The notes under the pieces: model-generated
Seen by the model: only the letters and a program-made list of their open reading frames with translations
Told to the model about the DNA's origin: nothing
Database searches by the model: none
Translations under genes and position numbers: made by a program
Source of the DNA: Hyphomonas neptunium ATCC 15444
GTDB lineage: Bacteria; Pseudomonadota; Alphaproteobacteria; Caulobacterales; Hyphomonadaceae
DNA length: 64,000 nucleotides
NCBI RefSeq assembly: GCF_000013025.1
Contig: NC_008358.1
Coordinates: forward strand, 620,001 to 684,000
Direction of reading: 5' to 3'
In this document: positions 20,201 to 29,600 of the stretch, piece by piece
How positions within the stretch are numbered: the first letter of the stretch is position 1
How the letters are laid out: every line of letters starts with the position of its first letter

Positions 20201-20570
20201 GATGGCCGATGGCGGCGGGCGTCTCTCCTATACCGGCGGCGCGGTAAACGCCGCCGCCGAAAACGATCCCACGGCGGCGATGGCTTTCAATGCCCTGCGC
20301 GATCTTGAATTCTATGTGCTGGAAGTCAGCCTTTCCGGCGATCTGGCAGACCGGATGCAGGCGGGCCTCGTGCTGGCTGGCCGCAATGTCCGCTCCGTCC
20401 CGGTCGGCGGGGCGATTACCATGCCGCCGGGCCAGGCGTTTGAATTCTCGATGAACTTCAACCTGCCGCTCGCACAGCTGATCGAGCAGGGGCTGCAATC
20501 GTCCAATGCCAGCGCCCTGATCGACCTGGCCACCCGGCCTGCCGAAGAGGTAGAGGCCGAGCCCGAATGA
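17241..20570 (+). CDS. ydbH: YdbH-family AsmA-like intermembrane lipid transport protein
   Basis: A 1109-aa protein with one N-terminal TM helix (about residues 28-47, LILGFFLLLVFSVILVWLL) and a very long, repetitive beta-rich periplasmic region, as in AsmA-like bridge proteins. The C-terminal part (PGGVQPSMISRRLVGLFTSAEG, GGRLSYTGGAVNAAAENDPTAAM in part, PPGQAFEFSMNFNLPLAQLIEQGL) matches the YdbH family. In E. coli, YdbH acts with TamB and YhdP in moving phospholipids to the outer membrane and pairs with the lipoprotein YnbE. Both partner genes follow directly here. ATG at 17265 is an alternative start. The role is by homology. Confidence 0.88.
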   Translation: MKPVDSSEMRRLSKGSIPRPWVWARRLILGFFLLLVFSVILVWLLRKPIAEQALDAWCADRDLTCDAKFTQIGAGGATLTGVRISAGADVPAEAQEVSARLSWPGFFVPRIDGISITGLEMRGTLDPTGLKFYGLERLAAPTGGGGGTAPPIEIRDARIYLETPFGPAAATLNVSGVVPENATASLALDPARLALGEARMVLGEAFLTARIVDGAVTGELRLAADEAQANGHSASGFSLAAQAAFPLSGEGATSLEWSARLAEGTAPEASIAGLRTRGRAEFDALPDMSASSVLDALTLTVAQAEFDQAEASGWRIGQSLFSAELEGEGGVFQGPVSLEAGALAGPPGTARQLRLAGDLARTADKRIDFTGGVQLNGTALTAETLAPATNALALPGVLAAHGAELSGALSRAAQDFDTAFGLRAAYQDGDLRVEADGPSALAAASGLRLEANGPDGGSWLRVQDQQVLMNGRLSLSGGGAPDLSADMGTATLSADALSLEGAAISLAPWSAGGRTIAAELTALDFSRQAEGFQAKGQGDFTLTGELEGVTLERTRLAGGLSAVQDASGLRVQADGAPCLRVTSDGIVTGGITIPDAAFNICPADGRFIRQGESLAGSARLGDLDIPMQFSGGQGVMALRGAAVDWTLASGFSMLVSADTLSMPMTLGENTLTLDSGDPEIRLATGAGPVRIVAGLGQTQFGGGLIPANVSAAHFGFEGTSAPGGLSGDVSADGVRIADTLEDAIYEPVVGDFTGRIEGQRLVASGPFRLEAFGTQIATANADINIFDLDGTATLKSERLVFVPGGVQPSMISRRLVGLFTSAEGAFTGDAAFKITDGDIQGTADLTVTDFGFQTTRLGRVQGISGKVAFTDVMKLTTAPDQEITIASVNPGIPFSDGQVFFGLDEGKTLRLSSVTFPFAGGQLALAPLDWSLGEVTGQRVEVTASSLNLTQLIEVLKLPDTAAEGTVSGSFPIEFSQNSVIVRDARLMADGGGRLSYTGGAVNAAAENDPTAAMAFNALRDLEFYVLEVSLSGDLADRMQAGLVLAGRNVRSVPVGGAITMPPGQAFEFSMNFNLPLAQLIEQGLQSSNASALIDLATRPAEEVEAEPE

Positions 20571-20659
20571 CACTATCTGAACGAGGGGCAACAGTCCCTT
20601 CGATTGACGTTAAGAACGGGCATGTCATTGTCTGCCGGTAATATGAGGAGTTTCGCCTT

Positions 20660-20851
20660 ATGAGGTTCAAGCCAGTCATACTTGCCGCGGCAGGGGCTAT
20701 CGCCCTGTCGGCCTGCACGCACACCGTGAAGCTCGAGCCGTCGGACAAGCCCATCAAGATCGACCTCAACGTCAACATCACGCAGGAAGTGCGCATCAAG
20801 CTGGACCGTGAAGTCACGGACCTGATCGCGGACAACCCTGACCTGTTCTGA
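20660..20851 (+). CDS. ynbE: YnbE-family lipoprotein
   Basis: A 63-aa lipoprotein. The signal peptide ends in lipobox ALSACTHT, followed by the family motif VKLEPSDKPIKIDLNVNITQ and EVRIKLDREV. In E. coli, YnbE binds YdbH by beta-strand augmentation and caps the bridge at the outer membrane. The ATG has AGGAG upstream (ATATGAGGAGTTTCGCC). It lies 89 bp after ydbH and 27 bp before ydbL, the order conserved in enterobacteria and many alphaproteobacteria. Confidence 0.92.
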   Translation: MRFKPVILAAAGAIALSACTHTVKLEPSDKPIKIDLNVNITQEVRIKLDREVTDLIADNPDLF

Positions 20852-20878
20852 TTGCCTGGGTCCCTAGGGGAGACACAC

Positions 20879-21229
20879 ATGACCACTATTCGTACTCTGA
20901 TCCTTGGCCTGGTCCTGATGTTCGGCGGCGTTGCCGTCACGCAGGCCTCTGCGCAGGGCAACTCGCAGATCGAGACGGCCCGTTCCACAGGCGTCATCGG
21001 TGAGCGCATCGACGGCTATCTCGGCGTGGTCGGCTCCGCTGACGCTGAAATTGTCCGGCAGGTGCAGGACATCAACAACCGCCGCCGCGCGCTCTATGAA
21101 AAGACCGCTGGCGAAACCGGAACGACCGTTCAACAGGTCGCCCGCATCGCCGGTGAGAAACAACTCGCCGAACGCGTGAAACCCGGTGAGTATTACATGG
21201 ACGCCACCGGCAGCTGGAAACAGAAATAG
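20879..21229 (+). CDS. ydbL: YdbL-family periplasmic protein (DUF1318)
   Basis: A 116-aa protein with a signal peptide (MTTIRTLILGLVLMFGGVAV, cleaved near ASAQG) and a DUF1318 domain (EARSTGVIGERIDGYLGVV, in part; IVRQVQDINNRRRALYEKTA; GTTVQQVARIAGEKQLAERV; GEYYMDATGSW). YdbL is reported in E. coli as a chaperone-like factor limiting YnbE multimerisation. The start at 20879 follows GGGGAG. The open frame upstream to 20852 would spoil the signal peptide. It is the last gene of the unit, followed by a terminator. Confidence 0.92.
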   Translation: MTTIRTLILGLVLMFGGVAVTQASAQGNSQIETARSTGVIGERIDGYLGVVGSADAEIVRQVQDINNRRRALYEKTAGETGTTVQQVARIAGEKQLAERVKPGEYYMDATGSWKQK

Positions 21230-21246
21230 GCTTCGGCCTGAATTGG

Positions 21247-21275
21247 ACCCCGGATAGGCACGCCCTGTCCGGGGT
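21247..21275 (+). terminator. Terminator after ydbL
   Basis: Stem ACCCCGGA / TCCGGGGT (8 bp) around a 13-base loop, followed by TTGTTGTTT. It ends the ydbH-ynbE-ydbL unit. Confidence 0.8.
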
Positions 21276-21318
21276 TTGTTGTTTCTTAGTCCTTCCCTGA
21301 CCGCCCGGCGGCCCTAAC

Positions 21319-21353
21319 TGTCCCAATCTGTCCTAAAGTGTCCCGGCCTGTCC
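21319..21353. repeat. Array of four TGTCC elements at exact 10-bp spacing
   Basis: TGTCC occurs at 21319, 21329, 21339 and 21349, each separated by five variable bases (CAATC, TAAAG, CGGCC). All lie on one face of the DNA helix, immediately before the small membrane-protein start. A second array is inside the NlpC gene at 39634. Function is unknown; a phased protein-binding site is one possibility. Confidence 0.75.
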
Positions 21354-21354
21354 G

Positions 21355-21597
21355 GTGTTTGACCCGATGTCTTTTCGCCTGATCCTCTGGATTGGCGGCG
21401 CCTTTGCCGCCCTCGCGCTCCTCCTCTGGGGCATCACCTTTTTATGGGGCAGCATGGGTATCGGCATGACCGGCCATGGCTGGTTTGCCTATATTCTGGG
21501 CGGGGTGCTGACCCTGGCCCTCTCCATCGGCCTGTTTCTGCTGACATTCCACAGCGCCCGCCATGGGCATGATGATATGGATGATCCCGGCGCCTGA
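21355..21597 (+). CDS. Small two-TM membrane protein
   Basis: An 80-aa protein (GTG start at 21355, or 76 aa from ATG 21367) with two predicted membrane helices (LILWIGGAFAALALLLWGIT and FAYILGGVLTLALSIGLFLL) and a charged C-terminus rich in His and Asp (HSARHGHDDMDD). There is no good Shine-Dalgarno. The TGTCC array occupies the place where one would be. I do not recognise the family. The position between a terminator and chpT gives no firm functional clue. Confidence 0.65.
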   Translation: MFDPMSFRLILWIGGAFAALALLLWGITFLWGSMGIGMTGHGWFAYILGGVLTLALSIGLFLLTFHSARHGHDDMDDPGA

Positions 21598-21707
21598 AGC
21601 CGTGCCGCAATACAAGGCTGTTACCAGAGTGTCATCGCTCGTTTATTGACAGTCCCGGCGGCTCACCTGATCCTGCAGCGCAAGCTGACAACATACGGGC
21701 TGAACCA

Positions 21708-22355
21708 ATGAACCTTGATCATGCGCGTTTCGCTGCATTTATCTCCGCGCGTCTCTGTCACGACATCGTCTCGCCGGCGGCGACCATGTCGCTGTCTCTG
21801 GAGATGCTCGACAGCCCTGGCAGTGCCGAGGAAAAGGAGCAGTCCGAACGCACCCTGCGCGAGGGCGCCCATGGCGTAACCGCCACGCTGCAATTCCTGC
21901 GCTACGCCTTCGGATCGATGGGCCTGCAGCCCGGAACGGCCGATGTCCACCAGTTCAAGAAGCTGACCGACGACTATCTGCGCTTCCAGAAGCCCAGCAT
22001 TGACTGGGATCTGAGCACGCCGGTGCTGACCTTTGCCGAGGCCCGGCTGATCATGAACCTTGTCATGGTGTGCCTGACGGCCACCGTGCGCGGCGGTATC
22101 ATCCACGTAAATGTGCGCGAGGATAACGGCGCCAAGACGCTCACCCTGACGTGCAAGGGCGACCGGCTGAAGCTGAAGGAAGACGTGGTCAAAGCCCTCA
22201 AGGGTGAGGAGCCCGAGCATGGCTGGCGCCCGGAAAACATCCAGCCGATGTTCGCCAAGCTGACTTGCGACAGCCTCGGCGGTACGCTGCATGCCCGCCA
22301 GGCGCCTGATGGCACCGTGGTGTTCATGGCCACCGGCCTCAAACCGCAAGCCTGA
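21708..22355 (+). CDS. chpT: Histidine phosphotransferase ChpT
   Basis: A 215-aa phosphotransferase with degenerate histidine-kinase fold. The phospho-acceptor is His18 in ARLCHDIVSPA. The DHp hairpin continues to about residue 75, and a degenerate ATP-binding-like domain follows (VTATLQFLRYAFGS; LIMNLVMVCLTATVRGG; LTCDSLGGTLHARQAPDG). In Caulobacter ChpT passes phosphate from CckA to CtrA and CpdR and so controls the cell cycle. The protein begins close to the histidine, slightly shorter than the Caulobacter one. It is followed by a response regulator and a CheR-like gene. A CtrA-type site is present elsewhere in the window. Confidence 0.93.
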   Translation: MNLDHARFAAFISARLCHDIVSPAATMSLSLEMLDSPGSAEEKEQSERTLREGAHGVTATLQFLRYAFGSMGLQPGTADVHQFKKLTDDYLRFQKPSIDWDLSTPVLTFAEARLIMNLVMVCLTATVRGGIIHVNVREDNGAKTLTLTCKGDRLKLKEDVVKALKGEEPEHGWRPENIQPMFAKLTCDSLGGTLHARQAPDGTVVFMATGLKPQA

Positions 22356-22443
22356 GGCCCGCCCGGTCAGGTTTTGTTAACCCGCTTCAGGCACGCATGA
22401 GGCTGGACCGCCCCTGTTTCTGCCAGTCCGGAGCCCTGCCGCC

Positions 22444-22809
22444 ATGCGCACCTGCCTCGTTGTCGACGATTCCCGCGTAGTCCGGAAAGTTGCCTCCCGC
22501 ATCGTCCGCGATCTCGGTTTCTCGGTCACCGAGGCAGGCGATGGCGCCGAAGCGTTGAAAATGTGCCGGGAATCCATGCCCGACGCGATCCTGCTGGACT
22601 GGAACATGCCGACCATGAACGGCATCGATTTCCTCCGCGCCCTGCGCCGGGAAGAGGGGGGCAAGGTGCCACGTATTGTGTTCTGTTCGATTGAAAATGA
22701 TCCCGAACACATCAATGAAGCCCTGCGCTCCGGGGCGGATGAGTTCATCATGAAGCCATTTGATGCAGACATCCTGGAGAGCAAATTCGCTGAAGTCGGG
22801 CTGATCTGA
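22444..22809 (+). CDS. Single-domain response regulator (CheY-like)
   Basis: A 121-aa receiver domain alone. The acidic pair is Asp8-Asp9 (VVDDSRVVRKVASRIV), the phosphorylation site is Asp52 (ILLDWNMPTMNG), and Lys103 lies in IMKPFDADIL. All key residues are intact. With no output domain it must work through protein contacts. Its location between chpT and a CheR-like gene suggests a role in the ChpT/cell-cycle network or in motility control, but no chemoreceptor or cheA is nearby. The partner is unknown. Confidence 0.92.
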   Translation: MRTCLVVDDSRVVRKVASRIVRDLGFSVTEAGDGAEALKMCRESMPDAILLDWNMPTMNGIDFLRALRREEGGKVPRIVFCSIENDPEHINEALRSGADEFIMKPFDADILESKFAEVGLI

Positions 22810-22878
22810 AGCCTTTCTTAACAAAAAGCGGCCTAACGGTAACCTTTGGGGCGGACGCGCCTCGTGGCGGAGCAGGAT

Positions 22879-23715
22879 ATGCAGGAGACGGTGTTCAACG
22901 TGCTCGCAGACCTGGCCTTGAAGGCCACCGGTCAGGCAATCCCGCCGTCACGCGCCTACCTTATGGAGGCGCGCCTGTCGCCGCTGGCGCGCCGCGAGGG
23001 CTTCGGCTCGCTCGCTGATCTCGTTCACTGTCTTGAATCGCGCCAGAACGCGGTTTTCCGGAACGAAGTCGCCTCCGCGCTGCTCACCCATGACACCTGG
23101 TTTTTCCGGGAACGACCCGTCTTCGACACGGTAATCAACGCGATCCTGCCCGAGCGCCTCGATGCCACCCAGTCGGGGCGTCTGCGCGTCTGGTGTGCCG
23201 GCGGCAGCTCCGGCCAGGAGGCCTACTCCCTCGCCATGCTGCTGGAGGACGAGCCCGGCGCCAGTCTGCGCAGCGCCAAGATCGAGATCCTCTCAACCGA
23301 TTATTGCAAATACTCGACCGAGAAGGCCCGCAACGGCGTCTATAACCACTACGAATCCCAGCGGGGCCTTTCGATCTTCCGGCTGATGAAACACTTCACT
23401 CGCACCGATGGCGGCGACTGGGCGGTAAACGATACGATCCGTTCCCGTGTCAGCTTCCGCCAGCACAATTTAATGGAAACTGCTTCCGGCCTGGGCAAGT
23501 TCGATCTGATCTTCTGCCGGCACGTTCTCTCGGGCATGTCCAAGTCCGCCCGCATGCGCGTCGCCGAAGTCCTCGCCGCCCAGATGTCGCCGGGCGCGGT
23601 CATCATCCTGGGGGAAGGGGAAAGCTTCCAGGGCCTCACCGAACTCCTCGAACCCGCCCGCGACATCCGCCAGGGCTGGGTCGCGGCTGGTACGGCGAAT
23701 AGGGCGGCGGCGTGA
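22879..23715 (+). CDS. CheR-family methyltransferase, divergent
   Basis: A 278-aa protein with a CheR N-terminal helical domain (LMEARLSPLARREGFGSLADL) and a SAM methyltransferase domain (LRVWCAGGSSGQEAYSLAML, IEILSTDY, FDLIFCRHVLSGMS). CheR methylates glutamates of chemoreceptors. Two family positions differ: STGEE is SSGQE, and the CRNVL motif is CRHVL. ATG at 22879 is preferred because GGAG lies six bases upstream. TTG at 22846 would add 11 residues. No cheB, cheA or mcp gene is nearby, so the target may not be a classical chemoreceptor. Confidence 0.85.
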   Translation: MQETVFNVLADLALKATGQAIPPSRAYLMEARLSPLARREGFGSLADLVHCLESRQNAVFRNEVASALLTHDTWFFRERPVFDTVINAILPERLDATQSGRLRVWCAGGSSGQEAYSLAMLLEDEPGASLRSAKIEILSTDYCKYSTEKARNGVYNHYESQRGLSIFRLMKHFTRTDGGDWAVNDTIRSRVSFRQHNLMETASGLGKFDLIFCRHVLSGMSKSARMRVAEVLAAQMSPGAVIILGEGESFQGLTELLEPARDIRQGWVAAGTANRAAA

Positions 23716-23811
23716 TCTGAGGCCAAAACCTCTCGCATCCGAAACAATCCTGCCCTATATCCCCCGCTTCCAACCAGCTGCTCCGGACCTTGACCCCGGT
23801 GGGAGTGAGAG

Positions 23812-24996
23812 ATGACGATCGACACCGCTGCGTGGCCCGCTGGCCGCGTTAACTCGCTTGGGTTTGCCAAGCCCCCCCATGAAACCCGCGTTGTGGCGGC
23901 CATGTCTGGCGGCGTGGACAGCTCCGTTGTGGCCGCGATGCTGAAAGCCGAAGGCTATGACGTGATCGGCATCACGCTGCAGCTTTACGATCATGGCGCC
24001 GCCATCGAAAAGAAGGGCGCCTGCTGCGCGGGCCAGGACATTCACGACGCGCGCAATGTGTCCGACGCCATCGGCATTCCCCATTACGTGCTCGATTACG
24101 AATCCCGCTTCCGCGAGCAGGTCATGGAGGATTTTGCCGACACGTATCTGTCCGGCTCCACGCCCATCCCGTGCATCCGCTGCAATCAGACGGTCAAGTT
24201 TGCTGACCTCCTGGCCACGGCGAAGGAGCTGGGCGCCGATTGCCTCGCCACCGGCCACTACATCCGCCGCACGGACGGTCCGGAGGGGCCAGAGCTTCAC
24301 CGCGCGCAGGATGCGAGCCGCGACCAGTCCTACTTCCTGTTCGCCACCACGCGCGCGCAGCTCGATTTCCTGCGCTTCCCGCTGGGGAGCCTTCCCAAGA
24401 GCGAAGTTCGCGAACTGGCGGAAAAATTCGCCCTGCAGGTGGCCGCCAAGCCCGACAGCCAGGACATCTGCTTCGTGCCCGATGGCTCCTACGCCAAGGT
24501 CGTTGAAAAGCTGCGCCCCGGTTCCGGGCGCGGGGGCGAGATCGTGCATCTTGATGGCCGCGTTCTGGGCAAGCATGAGGGCGTGATCCACTACACCATC
24601 GGCCAGCGCCGGGGCCTTGGCGTGGCGACCGGCGATCCGCTGTTCGTGGTGAAGATCGACGCGCCCGCGCGCCGGGTCATCGTTGGCCCGCGTGAGGCGC
24701 TGATGACGCGCGGCCTGCTGCTGGAAGAGCTTAACTGGCTGGGGCAGGGCAGCCTGGAAGAGGCCGCAACCCACGGCGCGCGCGTGCTGATCCGTGTGCG
24801 GTCAACCCGCCCGCCTGTGCCCGGGCGCCTCGGATATGAAGACGGCGTCCCGGCGGTGTTCTTCGACGCGCCCGAAGAAGGCGTCGCGCGCGGCCAGGCG
24901 GCTGTGCTCTACGACCTTGAAGGCAGCACCCGCATTCTCGGCGGCGGCTTCATCGCCCGGCCCTTGCCGGCCGATGAGCGCGTGGTGGCGGCGTAA
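23812..24996 (+). CDS. mnmA: tRNA 2-thiouridylase MnmA
   Basis: ATP-dependent enzyme that thiolates U34 of tRNA Lys, Glu and Gln. It has the PP-loop SGGVDSS at residues 32-38, catalytic Cys121 in PCIRCN, a second catalytic cysteine in [12 protein letters not shown], and the C-terminal beta domains ([29 protein letters not shown] in part). The 394 aa length includes a somewhat long N-terminus of about 25 residues. The start at 23812 is well placed after GGGAGTGAGAG. It converges with the ELM1 gene, with only 8 bp between the two stop codons. Confidence 0.97.
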   Translation: MTIDTAAWPAGRVNSLGFAKPPHETRVVAAMSGGVDSSVVAAMLKAEGYDVIGITLQLYDHGAAIEKKGACCAGQDIHDARNVSDAIGIPHYVLDYESRFREQVMEDFADTYLSGSTPIPCIRCNQTVKFADLLATAKELGADCLATGHYIRRTDGPEGPELHRAQDASRDQSYFLFATTRAQLDFLRFPLGSLPKSEVRELAEKFALQVAAKPDSQDICFVPDGSYAKVVEKLRPGSGRGGEIVHLDGRVLGKHEGVIHYTIGQRRGLGVATGDPLFVVKIDAPARRVIVGPREALMTRGLLLEELNWLGQGSLEEAATHGARVLIRVRSTRPPVPGRLGYEDGVPAVFFDAPEEGVARGQAAVLYDLEGSTRILGGGFIARPLPADERVVAA

Positions 24997-25004
24997 GCGT
25001 CAGC

Positions 25005-26069
25005 TCAGCCTAGCCAGTCCGGCGCCGTCACGCCCTTGCTCGTGAAAGCGGGCGCCGGAAAACGCTCCAGCAGGCGCTCCACGATGATGTCGGCTACCCG
25101 CTCTGCCTCGCGCAGCGGTTCGTAGGACCACTGATCAAGCGAGCCAGTGAACCAGCGGGCCACGCCGCGCTGGATCAGGCTGTCATGCAGGCGGTCGAAC
25201 TTGTCGGCGCGCCCTTCCAGCTTGGCGATATGCACCGGCAGGCCATGCCAGGCCGCTTCAGACAGCATGTTGGCGCTGTCTTCGGTGACGAGGGCGGCAT
25301 TGGAGAAGAGAAGCCAGGCGAGATAGGGGTTTGGTCCGTCCTGCGGCCCGGCCCAGAAGGCGGCGCCGATGTCGCCCGCCATCTGCCGGAAGCGCGCCGC
25401 AATGGGCACCGGTGTGCGGCGTGAGGCGGTGAGCCGCAAACGCCAGCCATAGCTCGCAAGCTCGCGCATCTGGCCCTCCAGCCGGTCTGCCGCAGCTTGC
25501 GTAAAGGTATGAACCCGCGAGTCACCGCCCAGAACAACGATGGCAGAGTTTCGGGTTTCATCGGCAAGGCCCGCAAAGGCCTGCGCGGCTTCTTCCAGCG
25601 CTTCGGGCGAGAAATAGGCCGGCGAACCGACCGTGCGGATGACATTCGGGCCGGTTACGGCGTCATGCTCGGGCACGACGAGCAGGTCGAAGTTTGACGG
25701 GGCTACATGCGGATCGAGGATCTGCACGGTGAGGGTCTGTCCGCCTGAGGCGGCGCGCGCATAACGGGTGAGCGAGGCCGAGCGGCGCCCCGCCCCGATC
25801 CATACGGTCGGCCAGGGGGCAACCAGTGATGGCCTCTGCGCCTTGGGCAATGCCTGCAAGGGCGATGGCAGCCGGTCGGCGGGCAGCCAGCGCCACGGCG
25901 CGCGGGGTGTCAGCACAAGGGGCTCCTGCCGGTGAGCTTGCCCGGCGATATGCGCAATGCGCACCCAGCGGTCCATTGCGCCCAAAGCGGACGTCAGCGC
26001 ACGCACCTGCGCGGCATTTCCGGCGCGGCCATCCGAAACCGCCCAGACAGACGGTCCGAGCGACCCCAT
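25005..26069 (-). CDS. ELM1/GtrOC1-like family protein (mitochondrial fission ELM1 domain)
   Basis: A 354-aa protein whose start (WAVSDGRAGNAAQVRALTSAL, in part) and later motifs (VWIGAGRRSASLTRYARAAS, VQILDPHVAPSNFDLLVVPEHD, ALVTEDSANMLSEAAWHGLPV, KFDRLHDSL) match the ELM1 family (formerly DUF1022). Plant ELM1 takes part in mitochondrial fission. The bacterial fold is glycosyltransferase-B-like and the function is unknown. It lies 11 bp after the greA stop, so the two are probably cotranscribed (carB-greA-elm1 direction). Confidence 0.88.
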   Translation of the reverse strand: MGSLGPSVWAVSDGRAGNAAQVRALTSALGAMDRWVRIAHIAGQAHRQEPLVLTPRAPWRWLPADRLPSPLQALPKAQRPSLVAPWPTVWIGAGRRSASLTRYARAASGGQTLTVQILDPHVAPSNFDLLVVPEHDAVTGPNVIRTVGSPAYFSPEALEEAAQAFAGLADETRNSAIVVLGGDSRVHTFTQAAADRLEGQMRELASYGWRLRLTASRRTPVPIAARFRQMAGDIGAAFWAGPQDGPNPYLAWLLFSNAALVTEDSANMLSEAAWHGLPVHIAKLEGRADKFDRLHDSLIQRGVARWFTGSLDQWSYEPLREAERVADIIVERLLERFPAPAFTSKGVTAPDWLG

Positions 26070-26080
26070 GCCTTTGATCC

Positions 26081-26554
26081 TTACTTGTAAACGACCTTGA
26101 TAACCTCATAGGCGCGGGCGCCGGCGGGCGCGGCTACTTCGGCCTCGTCGCCTTCTTCCTTGCCGATCAGTGCGCGGGCGATAGGGGAGGTGACAGAGAT
26201 CTTGCCCTGTTTCACATCCGCTTCGTCCTCGCCCACGATCTTGTAGGTCTGCTCGTCTTCGGTGTCGACATCCGCAATGGTTACAGTTGCACCAAAGCGC
26301 ACTTTCGAGCCGCCCAGCTTGGACACATCGATCACGTCAGCGCGCGCCAGCTTGTCGTCCAGCTCGCTGATACGGCCTTCGATGAAGCTCTGCTTCTCCT
26401 TGGCCGCGTGATATTCGGCGTTCTCCGACAGGTCGCCATGCGAGCGGGCTTCGGAAATTGCCGCAATGATGCTTGGGCGCTCAACGGATTTGAGCACCTT
26501 CAGTTCAGCCTGAAGCGCGGCATGCCCTTCGGCGGTCATCGGAATGCGTTCCAT
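26081..26554 (-). CDS. greA: Transcription elongation factor GreA
   Basis: A 157-aa factor that stimulates transcript cleavage by backtracked RNA polymerase. The N-terminal coiled coil carries the acidic tip ([21 protein letters not shown], in part, with the DLSENAEY catalytic acids). The C-terminal FKBP-like domain has [20 protein letters not shown]. The start [19 protein letters not shown] is typical. It lies 69 bp downstream of carB and just upstream of the ELM1 gene. A carB-greA linkage is common in alphaproteobacteria. Confidence 0.98.
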   Translation of the reverse strand: MERIPMTAEGHAALQAELKVLKSVERPSIIAAISEARSHGDLSENAEYHAAKEKQSFIEGRISELDDKLARADVIDVSKLGGSKVRFGATVTIADVDTEDEQTYKIVGEDEADVKQGKISVTSPIARALIGKEEGDEAEVAAPAGARAYEVIKVVYK

Positions 26555-26623
26555 CGAAAATTCCCTTACTCACAGCGGCAAAAAGCGTTGTCGCAAAAAC
26601 CAAGGGCGTCAAGTGGTGGCCGA

Positions 26624-29600
26624 TCAGGCGCTTTGCAAGGCGCGCACGGAGATTTCCTGTGATTTCATGCTGGCGATGGCCTTCACCGCCGCCAGCGACG
26701 CGGCAAGCGTTGTGAAGTAAGGAATTTTCCGCGCAACGGCCGTCCGGCGAATGGACCCAGAGTCTGACAGGGACGCGGCGCCCTCTGTTGTGTTGAACAC
26801 CAGCTGCACGTCGCCATTGATCATCGCATCGACAATATGGGGCTGGCCTTCGAGCACCTTGTTGACCCGTTTGACGGGAATGCCCTTCGATTCGAGGTGT
26901 GTGGCCGTGCCGCTGGTCGCCAGAATGGTGAAGCCCTGCTCGACGAGGCCGCGGGCGGCTTCTTCGGCGCCCTTCTTGTCGCTGTCGCGCACGGAGATGA
27001 ACACCGTGCCTTCAGCCGGCAGGCGGATGCCCCCGCCCAGCTGGCTCTTGAGGAAGGCCATGCCGAAATCATCGTCCCAGCCCATGACTTCGCCGGTCGA
27101 GCGCATTTCCGGGCCAAGCTGGGGGTCAACGCCGGGGAAGCGGGCAAACGGGAACACCGCTTCCTTGATCGCAATCCGGCGCGGGCGGGCGTTGGACAGG
27201 TCAAAGCTGGAGAGAGCTTCACCGGCCATCACCTTGGCGGCGATGGCGGCAATCGGCGCGCCGACAGCCTTGGCCACGAAGGGCACCGTGCGGCTGGCGC
27301 GCGGGTTGGCTTCGAGCACATAGATTTCCTCACCCTTGACCGCGAACTGAATGTTGATCAGCCCCCGGACATTGAGCGCCATGGCGAGCTGGGCGGCCTG
27401 TTCGCCCAAGCGCTTCTGCAAGTCCTGGGAGAGGGTGAAGGGCGGCAGGGCGCAGGCGGAGTCGCCCGAATGCACGCCGGCTTCCTCGATATGCTCCATG
27501 ATGCCGGCCACATGCACGGTCTTGCCGTCGCAGATCGCGTCGACATCCACCTCAATGGCGTCGGAGAGATACCGGTCGATGAAGAGGGAGGCGTCGCCCG
27601 AGACGCGCAGCGCCTCGGCGGCGAACTTGCGGAGGTCTTCATCATTGCGCGCGATTTCCATCGCCCGGCCGCCCAGCACGAAGGAGGGTCGCAGCATGAC
27701 CGGATAGCCGATTTCGTTGGCTTTCACTTCGGCTTCTTCAACGCTGCGCGCAACTCGCGAGGGCGCCTGCTGAATGCCGAGCTTGTCGAGCAGGGCGGCA
27801 AACTGTTCGCGGTCCTCTGCCAGGTCGATGGAGGCCGGGCTGGTGCCGAGAATGGGCACCTGTTCTTCAAACAGCGGACCAGCAAGTTTCAGCGGCGTCT
27901 GGCCGCCAAACTGCACGATCACGCCGGCCAGCTCGCCGGCCGATTGTTCCACATGGATGATCTCGAGCACATGCTCGATGGTCAGCGGTTCGAAATAGAG
28001 GCGGTCAGAGGTATCATAGTCCGTAGACACCGTTTCCGGGTTACAGTTGACCATGATGGATTCGATGCCGAGGTCTTCCATCGCGAAGGCCGCATGGCAG
28101 CAGCAATAGTCAAACTCGATGCCCTGGCCGATACGGTTGGGTCCGCCTCCCAGAATAATCGCTTTCTTGCGAGAGGAAGGCCCCGCTTCACACTCCGCGG
28201 CCGCCTGGCCGAAGGGCGCGTGTTCGTAAGTCGAATAAAGATAAGGCGTTTTGGCCGCAAATTCGGCCGCGCACGTATCAATGCGCTTATAGACGGGCCG
28301 CACGCCAAGTGCATGGCGATGGGCGCGCACGCCGTCTTCGGTGTTGCCGGTCAGCTCTGCCAGGCGCTTGTCGGAGAAGCCCATGGCCTTGATCTCGGTC
28401 ATGCTGGCCAGGTTGCCCGGCAGGCCATTGGCCAGGATCAGGGCTTCTGTCTTCACGATCTCCTCGATCTGGCGGAGGAACCACGGATCGAAAGATGTGA
28501 CAGCCTGCACGTCCTCGACACTGAGGCCCATGCGGAACGCCTGGGCGATAACGCGCAGACGGTCGGGCGACTGGATGCCGAGGGCCTGGCGCAGCGCGCT
28601 CTCATTTTCAAACGGCAGCTCGTTAAGACCGGAAAGCCCGGTCTCCAGCGAGCAGAGCGCTTTCTGAAGGCTTTCCTGGAAGCTGCGGCCGATGGCCATT
28701 GCTTCGCCTACGGACTTCATCGCGGTCGTGAGGATGGGCTCAGCGCCCTTGTATTTCTCAAACGCAAAGCGCGGGATCTTGGTGACGACATAATCAATCG
28801 TCGGCTCGAAGGAGGCAGGCGTGACGCCGGTAATGTCATTGTCGAGTTCGTCGAGCGTGTAGCCGACGGCGAGCTTGGCCGCGATCTTGGCAATCGGGAA
28901 ACCGGTCGCCTTGGAGGCCAGCGCCGAGGAGCGCGATACGCGCGGGTTCATCTCGATGACGATCAGGCGGCCGTCCTTGGGGTTCACGGCGAACTGCACG
29001 TTCGAGCCGCCGGTCTCCACGCCAATCTCGCGCAGCACCGCGATCGAGGCGTTGCGCATCACCTGGTATTCCTTGTCCGTCAGCGTCAGGGCCGGGGCCA
29101 CGGTGATGGAGTCGCCGGTATGCACGCCCATCGGGTCAATGTTCTCGATCGAGCAGATGATGATGCAGTTGTCGGCCGTGTCGCGCACAACCTCCATCTC
29201 ATACTCTTTCCAGCCGAGCAGGCTCTCATCGATCAGGATCTGCGCGTTGGGCGAGGCGGCAAGGCCCGAGCGGCAGATTTCTTCATATTCCTCGACATTG
29301 TAGGCGATGCCCCCGCCTGTACCGCCGAGCGTGAAGGCCGGGCGGATAATGGCGGGCAGGCCGACCGTCTCCAGCGCGTCCATCGCCTGCCGCAGGCCGG
29401 TGATGCGGTCATAGGATTTGATCTTGCCGTCTTCTCCGCGGATTTCCGGGGAGGCGATGATCGCCGCGCGCGGATTTTCGAGGCCGAGGCGGTCCATCGC
29501 CTCGCGGAAGAGCTTGCGGTCCTCGGCCATCTCGATGGCTTCCGCCTTCGCGCCGATCAGCTCGACGCCGTATTTCTCCAGGATGCCAGCATAGTGCAGA

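Noticed and set aside
22371-22830. TTAA-containing sequences around the response regulator considered as CtrA sites
   Set aside because: No pair has the 7-bp spacing; only single TTAA half-sites are present.
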